From positions 124,001 through 188,000 of the forward strand of contig CAJYKV010000024.1 of assembly GCA_913774955.1 (NCBI GenBank): DNA of 64,000 nucleotides, given 5' to 3'. Position numbers and translations under genes: made by a program. The stretch comes from an uncultured Acidovorax sp. (GTDB lineage Bacteria > Pseudomonadota > Gammaproteobacteria > Burkholderiales > Burkholderiaceae_C). Positions 42,911-55,870 of the stretch are shown here, piece by piece. The notes under the pieces are model-generated. The model had not been told where the DNA came from. It did no database searches and was given only the letters and a program-made list of their open reading frames with translations. The number at the start of each line of letters is the position of its first letter. Position 1 is the first letter of the stretch.

Positions 42911-44926
42911 TCAGCGCAGGGCACGGTAGATCTCCTGCGCGAGCTCGACGGAAATGCCGTCCACGGTGGCCAGGTCCTCGACGCTCGCCGCGGCCACGCC
43001 GCGCACGCCCCCGAAGCGCTGCAGCAGCCGTGCCCGCTTCTTGGGGCCGACGCCTGGAATCTCCTCCAGCTGCCCGCCGCCGATGCGCACCTTGGCGCGC
43101 GCCGCGCGCATGCCGGTGATGGCGAAGCGGTGGGCCTCGTCGCGGATCTGGGCGACGAGCATCAGCGCGGCGGAATCGCGGCCGAGGTAGATCTTCTCGC
43201 GGCCATCGGCGAAGACGAGCTCCTCCAGCCCGACCTTGCGGCCCTCTCCCTTCTCCACGCCGACGATGCGGGTGAGGTCCAGGCCCAGCTCGGTGAACAC
43301 CTCGCGCGCCATGCTCACCTGCCCCTTGCCGCCGTCGATCAGCACCAGATCGGGCAGGCGCGCCTGGCCCGGTGCGGGATCGGCCCCGCCGGCCTCGCGC
43401 TGCGCTTCCACCACCTTGCTGTAACGGCGCGTGAGCACCTGCCGCATGGCGGCGTAGTCGTCGCCGCCGGTGATGCCCTCGATCTTGTAGCGGCGGTATT
43501 CGCTGCTCTGCATGCGGTGGTGGTGGAACACGACGCACGAGGCCTGGGTGGCCTCGCCCGCGGTGTGGGAGATGTCGAAGCACTCGATGGTGAGCGTCTC
43601 CAGGTCGTCCATGGGCACGTCGAGCGCCTCGGCGAGCGCGCGGGTGCGCGCCTGCTGCGAACCTTCCTCCGACAGCAGCCGCGCGAGCTGGATGTCGGCG
43701 TTCTTCTGCGCCATCTCCAGCCAGGCGCGGCGCTGTTCGCGCGGCTGGTGCACGGCGCTCACGCGGATGCCGGCCTGCAGCGAGAGCGCTTCCAGCAGGG
43801 CGCGGTCCACCGGCTCGCTGGTGACGAGCACGGGCGGCACGGGCACGCCGATGTAGTGCTGGGCGATGAAGGCTTCCAGCACCTGCACTTCCAGCGATCG
43901 CTGCGGGGCACGGGGCGCGGCAGGGGCCGCATCCGCGGCCTCCATGGTTTCGGCCGCGCCGTCAGCACCGCCGTCGCCCACCTCCCCGCCCTCTTCCGCC
44001 TGGTACACCGCCGCCGCGTCTTCCACGTGGACGGGGAAGTACGGCCGGTCGCCCAGGTGGCGGCCGCCGCGCACCATGGCGAGGTTCACGCAGGCGCGGC
44101 CGCCCAGCACCTTCACGGCGAGGATGTCCACGTCCTTGTCGGAAACGGTCTCGATGGCCTGCTGGTGCAGCACGCGCGAGAGCGCCGTGATCTGGTTGCG
44201 GATGTCCGCCGCCTGTTCGAATTCGAGCCGCCCGGAGTGTTCCATCATGCGCGCCTCCAGCGCCTCCAGCAGTTCCTTGGTCTCGCCGCGCAGCATGGCA
44301 TCGGCGTTGCGCACGTCGATCGCATAGGCCTCGGGCGAGACCAGGTCCACGCAGGGGCCCGAGCAGCGCTTGATCTGGTAGAGCAGGCAGGGACGGGTGC
44401 GGTTGGAGAAGACGGTGTCTTCGCAGGTGCGCAGGCGGAACACCTTCTGCAGCAGCAGGATGGTCTCCTTCACCGCCCAGGCACCGGGATAGGGCCCGAA
44501 ATAGCGATGCCGCTTGTCCATCGAGCCGCGGTAATACGCGACGCGCGGGAAGCGCTGGCCGGGCTGCTCGCCGGTGCCGTCGCGCGCGGCGACGCCGGTG
44601 ATCTTCAGGTAGGGGTAGCTCTTGTCGTCGCGGAACAGGATGTTGTAGCGCGGATTGAGCGTCTTGATGAGGTTGTTCTCCAGCAGCAGCGCCTCGGCCT
44701 CGGAGCGCACCACGGTGGTCTCCAGCCGCGCGATCTTGCCCACCATGTGGCCGATGCGCGTTCCGCCATGGGTCTTGGTGAAGTAGCTGGAGACGCGCTT
44801 CTTGAGGTTGCGCGCCTTGCCCACGTAGAGCAGGCCGCCCTGGGCGTCGAAATAGCGGTAGACGCCGGGCAGCGGCGGCAGCGAGGCCACCTGCGCGAGC
44901 AGTTCATCGGAGTGCACATCGGACAT
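42911..44926 (-). CDS. uvrC: UvrABC system protein C
   Basis: A 671-residue nucleotide-excision repair endonuclease. The N-terminal GIY-YIG nuclease starts at [38 protein letters not shown] motif follows near residue 210, then an RNase H-like nuclease with [21 protein letters not shown] and [15 protein letters not shown]. Helix-hairpin-helix motifs end the protein ([20 protein letters not shown]). An acidic Ala/Glu-rich insertion (about 325-350) is not conserved. The start ATG at 44926 gives the usual N-terminus; an upstream ATG at 44950 is possible. Confidence 0.96.
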   Translation of the reverse strand: MSDVHSDELLAQVASLPPLPGVYRYFDAQGGLLYVGKARNLKKRVSSYFTKTHGGTRIGHMVGKIARLETTVVRSEAEALLLENNLIKTLNPRYNILFRDDKSYPYLKITGVAARDGTGEQPGQRFPRVAYYRGSMDKRHRYFGPYPGAWAVKETILLLQKVFRLRTCEDTVFSNRTRPCLLYQIKRCSGPCVDLVSPEAYAIDVRNADAMLRGETKELLEALEARMMEHSGRLEFEQAADIRNQITALSRVLHQQAIETVSDKDVDILAVKVLGGRACVNLAMVRGGRHLGDRPYFPVHVEDAAAVYQAEEGGEVGDGGADGAAETMEAADAAPAAPRAPQRSLEVQVLEAFIAQHYIGVPVPPVLVTSEPVDRALLEALSLQAGIRVSAVHQPREQRRAWLEMAQKNADIQLARLLSEEGSQQARTRALAEALDVPMDDLETLTIECFDISHTAGEATQASCVVFHHHRMQSSEYRRYKIEGITGGDDYAAMRQVLTRRYSKVVEAQREAGGADPAPGQARLPDLVLIDGGKGQVSMAREVFTELGLDLTRIVGVEKGEGRKVGLEELVFADGREKIYLGRDSAALMLVAQIRDEAHRFAITGMRAARAKVRIGGGQLEEIPGVGPKKRARLLQRFGGVRGVAAASVEDLATVDGISVELAQEIYRALR

Positions 44927-44962
44927 GTGCGTATTGTGGCCGGCGCACACGGCCGCGCCGTG

Positions 44963-45727
44963 TCAGCGGCCGCCGTAGGCGCGGCGCACCAGGGCCGTTG
45001 CCAGAATCTCGGAAGGGTCGACCAGGGTCCAGCCGGCGGCCTCGGGCGCATCGGGCAGCGCCAGCGGGATCTCGGTGCAGGCCATGACGAGCGGCACGTC
45101 GCCGTGCTGCGCACGCACGGCCTCTCCCACCGCGGCGAATCGGCGGCGCGCCAGGGCGACGTCGCCGGCCTTCACGCCGTCGTAGATGCCCTGCATCAGC
45201 CATTCCTTCGCCTCGGCGGAAGGCAGCACGCACTCCACGCCGTGCGAAGCGAAGGCCTCGTCGTACAGCCCCATGCCGTAGGTGCCCTGGGTGGCCAGCA
45301 GGGCGGCGCGGTTGACGCCGCGGCGCTGCAGTTCGGCCGCGGTCTCGCGCGCGATGTGCAGCAGCTCCACGCCGGGCACGCGCTCTTGCAGTGCCGCATG
45401 CCACGCGTGCGCGGTATTGCACGATATGGCCGCTGCGCGCGCGCCCACCGCCGCCAGCCGCTGCAGTGCCGATACCATCCCTTCGAGCGGCTGGGGCGCC
45501 GCCGGATCGCGCAGCGCCTGCGTGCGGTCCACCACCGGCACCTGGGCGATCCAGTGCTCGGGAAAGGCCTGGTCGCGCACGGCCTGGCCATGGCCCTTCA
45601 GCCATTGCTCCGCCGCGCGCACGAACAGCCGCGCGAAATCCACGCCCGCGGCAGGGCCCATGCCGGCCACGATGCCGACGGTCATCGCGGGCACGGTGGC
45701 CGGGGACGAATTTTCAAGTGCATTCAT
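44963..45727 (-). CDS. Aspartate/glutamate racemase-family protein
   Basis: A 254-residue PLP-independent racemase. The N-terminus reads TVGIVAGMGPAAGVDFARLFV. The two catalytic Cys residues are in AISCNTAHAW (about residue 98) and VMACTEIPL (about residue 213). It interconverts D and L forms of Asp or Glu or related acids. The ATG at 45727 with AAAGAA upstream is preferred, because the upstream open frame is not conserved. Its neighbourhood of D-amino-acid and peptide enzymes suggests recycling of D-amino acids. Confidence 0.87.
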   Translation of the reverse strand: MNALENSSPATVPAMTVGIVAGMGPAAGVDFARLFVRAAEQWLKGHGQAVRDQAFPEHWIAQVPVVDRTQALRDPAAPQPLEGMVSALQRLAAVGARAAAISCNTAHAWHAALQERVPGVELLHIARETAAELQRRGVNRAALLATQGTYGMGLYDEAFASHGVECVLPSAEAKEWLMQGIYDGVKAGDVALARRRFAAVGEAVRAQHGDVPLVMACTEIPLALPDAPEAAGWTLVDPSEILATALVRRAYGGR

Positions 45728-46003
45728 TTCTTTGACCCAGAAAACAGCAGCATTGTGCGCAATCCAAGCAACCGGCGCTGCCGCAACATTCAGAAGGCCG
45801 CGGAGCAGGCCACGCCAGCAGACGCCGTGGAACGGGCTTCGCCCGGCCACCGGCGTCCAGCCCCTCGCCAGAGTCGAGGGGCGCTCGTTCCGTCCATGCC
45901 CGCGCAGGCGGGCACGGAGCCGCGGTCCTCACTCCGCCCTGCCCGCCGTGCGCAGCACGGCGAGAGCGGGGGGAAGGCGCGCAGCGCCTCAGGGGGGTGT
46001 TCC

Positions 46004-46822
46004 CTATCTCAACATGCTCGACATCGCGGACAGGCAGTTCACCATCCGCACCGCCGATTCGGTATCGGGCGCGGTAAAGCGCAGCGCGTCGGGTGCGGTG
46101 CGTTCCAGCGTAGGCCACTGGCAGAACAGGTCGGCCAGCGCCACCGACTGCGCCACCAGATCGACGGAGACCGGGCCGTCGATGCAGAACGGCCGGGCGC
46201 TGCGCACCTGCGCCATCGCCCGGGTCACGCCCTCGCGGATCGCGGCGCAGGCGCGCTCGGGCGAGAGGCTGATGCCGCTGGTGGCGCCGGTGGCGCGCTT
46301 GGTCTGCACGAAGGTTGCGTGCGGGAACAGGTCGCGCGTTTCGGCGATGAAGGCGTCGTCGCCCGAGGCGGCGATGACGGGCGCTCCGTAGGCACCGGCC
46401 AGCGCACCGTAGATGCCCGCCTCGCCGAGCTCGCGGCCGTTGAGCGCGATGCGCGCGAACGCGAAGCTGTTGATCGTGTGGGCCAGGATGCCGTGGGCGC
46501 GCGAGCGCGCGTGGTAGCCGATGAAGCAGACGCCGTCCACGCCCAGTTCCACGCCGGACACCATGCTCAGGTAGCGGGGCTTGCCCTGCACGGCCTGCGC
46601 GCGCGCGTCGAGCAGGTCCGGCGGCATGTTGCGGAAGCCGCCGTGCGAATCGTTCACGAACACTTCCGAAGCGCCGCCTTCGAACGCTCCCGCGATGGCG
46701 GCGTTCGCCTCCGCCGCCATGAGGCGCCGGGCACGTTCGTATTCGGGATTGCCGGCGCGCACCTGTTCGGGGTGGTAGACGCCGGCCACGCCTTCGATGT
46801 CGACGGAGATGAGAATTTTCAT
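46004..46822 (-). CDS. dppA: M55-family D-aminopeptidase
   Basis: A 272-residue zinc peptidase of the DppA family, which releases N-terminal D-amino acids from peptides. The conserved start ISVDIEGVAGV supplies Asp8 and Glu10, and the second region EVFVNDSHGGFRN supplies His60. Further on IGYHARSRAHGILAHT holds metal-site His residues. It is the distal enzyme of the peptide cluster, 78 bases after the DmpA-like peptidase gene on the same strand. This job fits the nearby racemase and peptide importer. Confidence 0.92.
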   Translation of the reverse strand: MKILISVDIEGVAGVYHPEQVRAGNPEYERARRLMAAEANAAIAGAFEGGASEVFVNDSHGGFRNMPPDLLDARAQAVQGKPRYLSMVSGVELGVDGVCFIGYHARSRAHGILAHTINSFAFARIALNGRELGEAGIYGALAGAYGAPVIAASGDDAFIAETRDLFPHATFVQTKRATGATSGISLSPERACAAIREGVTRAMAQVRSARPFCIDGPVSVDLVAQSVALADLFCQWPTLERTAPDALRFTAPDTESAVRMVNCLSAMSSMLR

Positions 46823-46900
46823 GGGAACTGCACTCGGCGTGGAAGGGAGAAGAAGAGAATGCGGAACGGGCCGTGATGCGGCCGGTGGCGGCAGGCGGCG

Positions 46901-47971
46901 TCAGCCGGTCCGGGCGAGCAGGTCGCGCAGGGCCTGGCGGCGATGGCCGTCCCGGCCGGTGACGGTCTCCGCGTGCCAGAGCGCGTTCACGATTGCCTGC
47001 TCGACGCTGTCGGCCGCCGCCTGGAACAGGCCGTCGAGCAACGATTCGTGCACCAGCGGCACGGCCGGCATGGCGTCCTCCGGCAGGTGCGGCAGGGTGT
47101 AGGCGGTGGAGAACGCGACGGCGATGTCGCCGCTGCCGTGGCCGTACACCGAGCCGGTGCGCGCGAGGCCCGCGGCGGCGCGCCGGGCGAGGCGGGCGAG
47201 CTGGCGCGCGTCCAGCGGCGCGTCGGTGGCCAGCACCATGATGATGGAGCCCTTCTCGGGCCCGGCCGCGGCGGCGCGCGCTTCGGCTTCCGCCTCCAGG
47301 GCGTCGGCCAGGGTCGCGCCGATCGCGGCACCGCCCCAGACGAAGTTCGGCAGCAGCCCGTAGTTGGCGAGCACCAGCGCGCCCACGGTGCGGTGGCCGC
47401 CAGCGAGCGGCACGCGCCGCGACGCGGTGCCGATGCCGCCCTTGAGCTGGAAGCTCGACATACCGCGGCCCGCGCCCACGGCGCCCTGGGGCACCTGCGC
47501 ACAGGCGCTTTCGCAGGCGGCACGGTAGTGGTCGTCGCCGACCGCCATGCGCTGGATGTCGTTCAGGAAGCCGTCGTTGCACTCCAGCACCAGCGGGTTG
47601 ACGGTGGGCAGCGCGCGGCCCGTCTCGGGGTTCGCGCGCACGCAGTCGCGGATCTGCGCCTGCGCCACGGCGGGCACCGAGAAGGTGTTGGTGAGCGCGA
47701 TCGGCGTCTCCAGCTGGCCCAGCTCTTCGAGCTGCACCAGGCCCACGCTCTTGCCGAAGCCGTTGATGACGGCGGCGCCCGCCGGCACCTTGTTCCGGTA
47801 CGGGTCGAGCGCGTGCGGGTGGATGACGGTCACGCCGGTCTGCACCGCGCCGTCGTCCAGCGTGGCGTGGCCGACGGTGACACCCGCCACGTCGGTGATC
47901 GCGTCGAGCGGCCCCGCGTCCAGCAGGCCGATGCGCGGCGGCGCGGCGGCAGCGAGGTCGCGTGCGCTCAT
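46901..47971 (-). CDS. DmpA-like P1-family D-aminopeptidase
   Basis: A 356-residue Ntn-type hydrolase similar to L-aminopeptidase D-Ala-esterase/amidase DmpA. The autocleavage site appears as [16 protein letters not shown] near residue 240, where cleavage between Gly and Ser exposes the Ser nucleophile. Other family marks are [28 protein letters not shown] and [15 protein letters not shown]. It differs from the peptidase at 21,385, which has a Thr at the same place. Its start overlaps the permease stop (ATGA), tying it to the peptide importer. Confidence 0.9.
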   Translation of the reverse strand: MSARDLAAAAPPRIGLLDAGPLDAITDVAGVTVGHATLDDGAVQTGVTVIHPHALDPYRNKVPAGAAVINGFGKSVGLVQLEELGQLETPIALTNTFSVPAVAQAQIRDCVRANPETGRALPTVNPLVLECNDGFLNDIQRMAVGDDHYRAACESACAQVPQGAVGAGRGMSSFQLKGGIGTASRRVPLAGGHRTVGALVLANYGLLPNFVWGGAAIGATLADALEAEAEARAAAAGPEKGSIIMVLATDAPLDARQLARLARRAAAGLARTGSVYGHGSGDIAVAFSTAYTLPHLPEDAMPAVPLVHESLLDGLFQAAADSVEQAIVNALWHAETVTGRDGHRRQALRDLLARTG

Positions 47972-48906
47972 GACTGCCGGTCGATCTTGGGGTCGAGCGC
48001 GTCACGCAGGCCGTCGCCCAGCAGGTTGAAGGCCAGCACCGTCAGGAAGATGGCGAGGCTCGGGAACAGCGCGACGTGCGGCGCGTTCACCATGTCGGCG
48101 CGCGCCTCGTTGAGCATGGCGCCCCACTCCGGCGTCGGCGGCTGCGCGCCCATGCCGAGGAACGACAGGCTGGCGGCGGTGATGATCGAGGTGCCGACGC
48201 GCATCGTGAAGTACACGACGATGGAGGAGATGGTGCCCGGCAGGATGTGCCGCACGATGATGGTCCAGTCCGACGCGCCGATGCTGCGCGCGGACTCGAT
48301 GTAGGTCATCTGCTTGAGCACCAGCGTGTTGCCGCGCACCAGCCGCGCGAAGGCCGGCACGCTGAACACCGCCACGGCCACCACCACGTTGGTCATGCTG
48401 CTGCCCAGGATGGCCACCACGCCCAGCGCCAGCAGGATGCCGGGGAAGGCGAACAGCACGTCGGAGATGCGCATCACGATGCGGTCCCACCAGCCTTCGT
48501 AGTAGCCGGCCAGCAGGCCCAGCGTGGTGCCGATCAGGCAGCCGATCGCCACCGACAGGAAGCCTGCGGCCAGGGAGATGCGCGCGCCCATCAGGATGCG
48601 GCTGAAGATGTCGCGGCCGAGCGGATCGACGCCGAACCAGTGCATGGCAGAGGGGCCATCGTTGATCCGGTCGTAGTCGAAGAAATTCTCTGCGTCGAAC
48701 GGCACGATCACCGGGGCCAGCACGGCCACGGCGACGAGCAGCACGACGAACACCAGCGCGGCCACCGCGACGTGCTGCTTCTTGAACTTGCGCCAGAACT
48801 CGCGCCAGGGCGTGCGCACCGTGGAGGCGTTGCCGGCAGCGGGCGCCACGGATGCGGCCGCCAGCTGGGCGGCGTCGGGCGGCGTGGGAATGGAGGGCGT
48901 GGTCAT
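47968..48906 (-). CDS. gsiD: Peptide ABC transporter permease (DppC/GsiD type)
   Basis: A 312-residue inner-membrane permease. After a polar N-terminus there is the OppC_N-like helix ([26 protein letters not shown]), then [26 protein letters not shown] and the ABC-interacting EAA-like loop [23 protein letters not shown]. Five or six helices are present. It forms the channel with the permease encoded immediately upstream and belongs to a Gsi/Dpp peptide importer, likely for glutathione or other small peptides. Confidence 0.93.
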   Translation of the reverse strand: MTTPSIPTPPDAAQLAAASVAPAAGNASTVRTPWREFWRKFKKQHVAVAALVFVVLLVAVAVLAPVIVPFDAENFFDYDRINDGPSAMHWFGVDPLGRDIFSRILMGARISLAAGFLSVAIGCLIGTTLGLLAGYYEGWWDRIVMRISDVLFAFPGILLALGVVAILGSSMTNVVVAVAVFSVPAFARLVRGNTLVLKQMTYIESARSIGASDWTIIVRHILPGTISSIVVYFTMRVGTSIITAASLSFLGMGAQPPTPEWGAMLNEARADMVNAPHVALFPSLAIFLTVLAFNLLGDGLRDALDPKIDRQS

Positions 48907-48946
48907 ACCGTGTCTTCGTCGGTGGAGGGGGTCCGGTCCGTGCGCT

Positions 48947-49867
48947 TCACTTGTAGCGGATGGTCGGGTTGATGAAGCCGTAGAGCATGTCCACCACCAG
49001 GTTGATGAGGATGAACTCCAGCGAGAAAAGCAGCACCAGCGTCTGGATGACGGGGTAGTCGCGCATGGTCACGGCATCGACCAGCAGGCGGCCGAGGCCG
49101 GGCCAGTTGAAGACGGCTTCCACCACGATCGAGCCGCCCAGCAGGAAGCCGAACTGCAGGCCCATCATGGTGACGACCGGGATGAGCGCATTGCGCAGGC
49201 AGTGCTTGAGCACCACGGTGCGCTCGTTCAGGCCCTTGGCGCGCGCGGTGCGCACGAAGTCTTCCTGAACCACTTCGACGAAGGAGGCGCGTGTGAAGCG
49301 GGCCATGACAGCGGCCACCGCCGCGCCGAGGGTGATCGAGGGCAGCACGTAATGCTTCCAGCTGTCGGCCCCCACGGTGGGCAGCCAGCCCAGCTGCACC
49401 GAGAACACCTGCATCAGCGTCATGCCGAGCGCGAAGGCGGGAAAGGAGATGCCGGACACCGCGAGCGTCATGCCGAGCCGGTCGGGCCAGCGGTTGCGAT
49501 ACACGGCCGAGAGGATGCCGATGCCCATGCCGAGCACCACCGACCAGGCCATGGCGGCGATGGTGAGCAGCAGCGTGGGCATGAAGCGCTCGCCGATCTC
49601 GGCGGCCACGGGGCGGCGGGTGCGGATGGACGTGCCGAAATCCCCCTGCACCATGCGAGAGAAGAAGTGCACGAACTGCTCGGGCAGGGGCTTGTCGAGG
49701 CCCAGCTCCTGGCGGACGATCTGCACGGTGGCCTCGTCGGCGTCCACCCCGGCGGCCAGGCGAGCAGGGTCGCCCGGCAGCATGTGGACGAAGAGGAACA
49801 CCAGTACCGCCACGATCAGCAGCGTGGGCAGGAGCCCCAGCAGTCGTTTGAGGAAATAGTTCAGCAT
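48947..49867 (-). CDS. gsiC: Peptide ABC transporter permease (DppB/GsiC type)
   Basis: A 306-residue permease. It starts [36 protein letters not shown], the classical DppB N-terminus, and has the EAA-like loop [27 protein letters not shown] near residue 200. The C-terminus ends [16 protein letters not shown]. It pairs with the DppC-type protein. The gene lies 109 bases after the binding protein and 40 bases before the next permease. Confidence 0.93.
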   Translation of the reverse strand: MLNYFLKRLLGLLPTLLIVAVLVFLFVHMLPGDPARLAAGVDADEATVQIVRQELGLDKPLPEQFVHFFSRMVQGDFGTSIRTRRPVAAEIGERFMPTLLLTIAAMAWSVVLGMGIGILSAVYRNRWPDRLGMTLAVSGISFPAFALGMTLMQVFSVQLGWLPTVGADSWKHYVLPSITLGAAVAAVMARFTRASFVEVVQEDFVRTARAKGLNERTVVLKHCLRNALIPVVTMMGLQFGFLLGGSIVVEAVFNWPGLGRLLVDAVTMRDYPVIQTLVLLFSLEFILINLVVDMLYGFINPTIRYK

Positions 49868-49976
49868 GGGTGCGGCGCTGCGGTGCGCAGCGAGGGGAAA
49901 ACGGGAGCGGAACGGGAGCGGGAACAGAAGTGGGACAAGGCCCCCGCGGCATGCGGGGGCCGTCGAGCCCTGGGGC

Positions 49977-51527
49977 TTACTTCAGCGAGATTTCGTCGCT
50001 GTTGATGTTGCCGTCGGGCATCACGTACACGCCGGAGAGGCGCTTGGCGTGGGCGTAGAGCACTTCTTCGGTCACCAGCGGGATGCGCGGCAGGTCCTTG
50101 GCGAGCTGCTCCTGCGCGGCCTTGTAGAGCGCGGCGCGCTCGCCGCCGTCGGTGGTCAGCAGCGCCTTGGCGATGGAATCATCCACCATGGGGTTGCTGT
50201 AGAAGGCGTAGTTGGCCAGCTTGGGAGCCCACGACTCGGTCGCGAACAGCGGGCGCAGCGCCCAGTCGGCCTCGCCGGTGGAGGACGACCAGCCGATGTA
50301 GTACAGGCGCAGCTTGGAGGTCTTGGGATCGGGCCAGGCGTCCACGGTCTCGGCGCGCTTGCCGGGTTCCAGCGCCTCCACCGACACCTTGATGCCCACC
50401 TGCTGCAGCTGCTGTTGCAGGAATTGGATCACCTTCTGGCTGGTGGTGTTGTTGTAGCCGCTCCAGAGCGTGGTCTCGAAGCCGTTGGGGAAGCCGGCTT
50501 CCTTCAGCAGTTCCTTGGCCTTGGCCACGTTGTAGGGGATCGGCTGCATCTTGACGGCGTATTCCACGCCCTGCGGCACGAAGCCCTGGGCCGGGAAGGC
50601 GTAGCCGTTGAAGGCGACCTTGGCGAGCGCCTCCTTGTTGATCGCGTAGCCGATGGCTTCACGCACCTTCGGGTTGTCGAAGGGCTTCTGCAGCATGTTG
50701 AACGTCAGGAAGCGCTGGATGATGGAGGGCGCGGTCACCACTTCCACCTTGTCGCTCTTCTTCAGCGTGGCGATCTGCTCATAGGGCAGCGTGAAGGCGA
50801 AGTCGGCCTCGCCGGTCTGCAGCATGGCGGCGCGGGTGTTGTTCTCGGTCACCGGCTTCCAGGTCACCTGGTCGACCTTGGGATAGCCCTTCTTCCAGTA
50901 GCCCGCGAACTTCTTGCCGACGATGGCTTCGGTCTGCTTCCACTCGACGAACTCGAAGGGGCCCGTGCCCACGGGGTGGAACGCGATGTCCTTGCTGCCC
51001 CACTTGGCGAGCGCGGCGGGAGAGATCATCGCGGCCGAGGCGTGCGCCAGCGCGTTGATGAAGGGGCCGAAGGGCTCCTTGAGCGTGATCCGCAGGGTCT
51101 GCGGGTTCACGGCCTCGACCTTGGCCACGCGGTTGAACTGGTTGGCGCGCAGCAGGCGGTTGGCCGGGTCCATCACGCGGTCCAGCGTGGCCTTGGCGGC
51201 GGCGGCGTTGAAGTCGGTGCCGTCGTGGAACTTCACGCCCGAGCGCAGCTTGAACGTGTAGACCAGCCCGTCCCGGGACACTTCGTAGCTCTCGGCCAGC
51301 ACGTTCTTGACCTTCATGTCCTTGTCGAACGCGAACAGGCCTTCGTAGAAGCTCTTCGTCACGGCCGTGGTGATGGTCGTGTTGGTGTTGTACGGGTCCA
51401 GCGTCTCGGGCTGCTGGTAGATGGCCAGCACGGCGTTGCCCGCGGCGAGCGCGGAGCCGGACGCGGCCACGGCCACGAGGGCCAGGAGGCCCGCTGCGAT
51501 GCGGCGGGAATGCGGGGTTTTCTTCAT
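49977..51527 (-). CDS. gsiB: Peptide ABC transporter substrate-binding protein (GsiB type)
   Basis: A 516-residue periplasmic receptor of the SBP_bac_5 family. The Sec signal peptide ends at about residue 28 (SGSALAAG). The mature protein starts [19 protein letters not shown] and has the family motif [32 protein letters not shown]. It delivers peptides to the two permeases. Its order in the operon, ATPase first and receptor second, matches gsiABCD. Specificity for glutathione is inferred from operon layout only. Confidence 0.92.
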   Translation of the reverse strand: MKKTPHSRRIAAGLLALVAVAASGSALAAGNAVLAIYQQPETLDPYNTNTTITTAVTKSFYEGLFAFDKDMKVKNVLAESYEVSRDGLVYTFKLRSGVKFHDGTDFNAAAAKATLDRVMDPANRLLRANQFNRVAKVEAVNPQTLRITLKEPFGPFINALAHASAAMISPAALAKWGSKDIAFHPVGTGPFEFVEWKQTEAIVGKKFAGYWKKGYPKVDQVTWKPVTENNTRAAMLQTGEADFAFTLPYEQIATLKKSDKVEVVTAPSIIQRFLTFNMLQKPFDNPKVREAIGYAINKEALAKVAFNGYAFPAQGFVPQGVEYAVKMQPIPYNVAKAKELLKEAGFPNGFETTLWSGYNNTTSQKVIQFLQQQLQQVGIKVSVEALEPGKRAETVDAWPDPKTSKLRLYYIGWSSSTGEADWALRPLFATESWAPKLANYAFYSNPMVDDSIAKALLTTDGGERAALYKAAQEQLAKDLPRIPLVTEEVLYAHAKRLSGVYVMPDGNINSDEISLK

Positions 51528-51583
51528 GGTGGACTCCGGTTGAAAAGGAACGAAGGCAGGAGGAAAGGAGGAAAAAGGCGGGA

Positions 51584-53479
<1,896 letters not shown>

Positions 53480-53532
53480 GTCGGGCGAAAGGAAGATCGG
53501 TCGTGGAGCGGAGGGGCGCGGGCGCCGGGCCC

Positions 53533-54525
53533 TCAGCGGTAGATGGAGGTCTCGGGCGTTTCGCCCACGCGGGCGAAGCCGCGGTACATGCCCTCGGTGT
53601 TGAAGGGCAGGCAGACGTTGCCGTGGCGGTCCACGGCGATCAGGCCGCCGGTGCCGCCGAGGGCCGTGAGCGTGCCGTGGACCACGGCATCGGCCGCTTC
53701 GCCGAGGGCTGCGCCGCCGTGGGCCATCCGCGCGCAGAGGTCGTGCGCGGCTGCCACGCGGATGAAGCTCTCACCGTGGCCGGTACAGGAGACGGCCGCC
53801 GTGCGGTCGTCGGCGTAGGTGCCCGCGCCGATCAGCGGGCTGTCGCCCACGCGGCCGGGACGCTTGTTGGTCATGCCGCCCGTGGAGGTGGCGGCGGCGA
53901 GGTGGCCGTGCGCATCCAGCGCCACCGCGCCGACGGTGCCCATCTTGCGGTCTTCGTCGAGGGCGCGGCCCGCCAGCGCCGCGGCGCCATCGTGGTCCAG
54001 CACGGCGCCGCGCTGGCTGGCGCGCGCGGCCTCCAGCTGCGCGCGGCGCGCGTCCGTCGAGAAATGCGACGGCTCCACCATCTCCAGGCCCGCGTCGCGC
54101 GCCATGCGCTCGGCGCCCTCGCCGGCCATCAGCACATGCTGGCCGTGCAGCATCACCGCGCGGGCCGCCAGCACCGGGTTGCGCACGTGCGCCACGCCCG
54201 CCACCGCGCCGGCCGCGAGGTTCGCGCCGTCCATCACCGCCGCGTCCAGTTCGTGCGTGGCGTCGGCCGTGAACACCGCGCCGTGGCCGGCATTGAACAG
54301 CGGGCATTCCTCCAGCAGGCGCACCGCCTCGCAGACGGCATCGACCGCGCTGCCGCCCCGCGCCAGCACGGCCTGGCCCGCGCGCAGCACGTCCTGCAGC
54401 GCGGCGTGGTAGGCCTGCTCCTGGGCGGGGCTGATGTGGGCGCGGTTCAGCGTGCCCGCGCCGCCATGGATGGCGATCACGGGCGCGGTGCGTGCGGCGG
54501 AAGGGGAAGCGGCGGTGGCGGTCAT
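53533..54525 (-). CDS. iaaA: Isoaspartyl peptidase/L-asparaginase
   Basis: A 330-residue N-terminal-nucleophile hydrolase. It starts with [12 protein letters not shown] and contains [29 protein letters not shown]. Autocleavage is expected before Thr197 in [10 protein letters not shown], the nucleophile of the beta subunit; the downstream [24 protein letters not shown] is the substrate region. In E. coli iaaA stands directly upstream of gsiABCD, and the same order is found here. It removes isoaspartyl residues from peptides. The ATG at 54525 is preferred because preceding residues are low-complexity. Confidence 0.94.
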   Translation of the reverse strand: MTATAASPSAARTAPVIAIHGGAGTLNRAHISPAQEQAYHAALQDVLRAGQAVLARGGSAVDAVCEAVRLLEECPLFNAGHGAVFTADATHELDAAVMDGANLAAGAVAGVAHVRNPVLAARAVMLHGQHVLMAGEGAERMARDAGLEMVEPSHFSTDARRAQLEAARASQRGAVLDHDGAAALAGRALDEDRKMGTVGAVALDAHGHLAAATSTGGMTNKRPGRVGDSPLIGAGTYADDRTAAVSCTGHGESFIRVAAAHDLCARMAHGGAALGEAADAVVHGTLTALGGTGGLIAVDRHGNVCLPFNTEGMYRGFARVGETPETSIYR

Positions 54526-54644
54526 TGCGGGCGGAATCGGCGAAAAGCGGCGAAGGGAATGCGTGCGGACGGAAAAAGCGGGACGAAGCGGACGGTACGG
54601 AAAGAAGCGGAAGAAGGCGGCGCGTGGGCGCGGGGTGGCGGTGC

Positions 54645-55598
54645 TCAGCGCCCGGCGGCCCGCGCCTCCGCACGCCGCTGCCCGGCCTCGCCCGAGCGCG
54701 GCGCGAGCCGGCTGCGGGCGCTGTCGTGCAGCCACGGCAGCACCGCCTCCGTCATGCGGGCTGCGGTCTTCACCGATTCCCGCGACTGGTGGGCCACCGC
54801 GCTGGTCAGCGCCTCGATCAGGGCCAGCGCCGACGATTCGGAGTTGGCCGCGTACTGGTTTTCGGTCTGGGCGAACAGGCAGCCGTGCGCGAACGGCACG
54901 AGCGGCGACTGCGGGCCGTCGGTGAGCGCCAGCACCTGCACGCCGCGCTCGAATGCGCCCTGCGCCAGCACCACCGTGTCGGTGAGGTAGCGCGGATAGC
55001 TGATGGCGACGAGCAGGTCGCCCTCGCCCATGCGCGGCAGCATGCGCGCGCCGTAGGACGAGCCGCCCACGCCGGCCAGCAGGTGCACGTTGTCGCAGTA
55101 CGCGTCGAGGCCGCGCTGCAGCAGGCCGGCCAGCCAGCCGCTGGCGCCGAAGCCGGCCAGGTAGATGCGGCCCGCGCCCAGCAGCGCCTGCACCGCCGCC
55201 TCGCAGGCGGCAGGGTCGAGCGCTTCGCGCGTGGCGGCGATGTTGCGCTGGCTCTCTTCCAGCGCGGCGGCGAACACGTCGCGGATGGAGGTGGGCTTCT
55301 CCAGCTTGATGCGCATCTTCTCGATGGGCGCCAGCATGGCTTCGAACCCCTTCACCAGTTCGGCCCGCAGCATCGGGTAGCCCTCGAGGCCGATCGCCCG
55401 CGCGAAACGGTTGGCGGTGGCGATGGACACGCCCACCGCCGCCGCGAGTTCGTCGATCGGCATCGTGGCGGCCTGCAGCGGATGCGCCAGCACGTAGTCC
55501 GCCATCTGCTGGTGCGAGCGCGTCAGCGTGGGACGCGCGCGTCCGATGCGGATCGCGATCGATACGGCATCGGCGGCAACGTCTGGAAGGTCGGACAT
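54645..55598 (-). CDS. MurR/RpiR-family transcriptional regulator
   Basis: A 317-residue regulator. An N-terminal HTH_6 domain (about residues 20-95) includes IDELAAAVGVSIATANRFARAIGLEGYPMLRAELVK. A SIS sugar-isomerase-like effector domain (about 130-265) includes GRIYLAGFGASGWLAGLLQRGL and GEGDLLVAISYPRYLTDTV. The C-terminus is Arg/Ala-rich and not conserved. It heads the peptide-scavenging gene set on the same strand and probably controls it. The effector is not predictable, but SIS domains usually bind phosphosugars. Confidence 0.92.
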   Translation of the reverse strand: MSDLPDVAADAVSIAIRIGRARPTLTRSHQQMADYVLAHPLQAATMPIDELAAAVGVSIATANRFARAIGLEGYPMLRAELVKGFEAMLAPIEKMRIKLEKPTSIRDVFAAALEESQRNIAATREALDPAACEAAVQALLGAGRIYLAGFGASGWLAGLLQRGLDAYCDNVHLLAGVGGSSYGARMLPRMGEGDLLVAISYPRYLTDTVVLAQGAFERGVQVLALTDGPQSPLVPFAHGCLFAQTENQYAANSESSALALIEALTSAVAHQSRESVKTAARMTEAVLPWLHDSARSRLAPRSGEAGQRRAEARAAGR

Positions 55599-55760
55599 GG
55601 AGGAAAGGGAAGAAGGCGATCGCAGCCGCGGACCCGCTGGAAGCGGCTCCCGTCAGGCTGAAAACTCTGATAAAAAATTTACAACGGGCGCATGTTAAAG
55701 AAAAAATTCAATCATTCAAAGCGTTTTCGGTGCTGCACGGCCTTGGTGCGCCACGGCATG

Positions 55761-55789
55761 AAAAAAGCCCCCATGCGGTGCATGGAGGC
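55761..55789 (-). terminator. Intrinsic terminator of the Bug/CoA-transferase transcript
   Basis: On the minus strand a stem of nine pairs with one mismatch (GCC, CCATGC with GCATGG, GGC) and a three-base loop is followed by six T residues. It lies about 80 bases after the stop of the Bug gene at 55,871 and so ends that operon. Confidence 0.75.
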
Positions 55790-55870
55790 CCTGAAATGCA
55801 GCACGAAGCCGCAATGGGGGAAACCCTTAAAAATGCGGTGGCGGGTTGTTGAAAATGCCCAGCCTCCACC

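Noticed and set aside
45861-45881. Hairpin CCCCTCG/CGAGGGG between racemase and dppA as a terminator
   Set aside because: It has a stable stem but no T tract on either strand.
42251-46876. Plus-strand frame of about 1541 codons opposite pgsA, uvrC, racemase and dppA
   Set aside because: All four minus-strand genes carry catalytic motifs and normal lengths; the plus frame is a compositional artefact.
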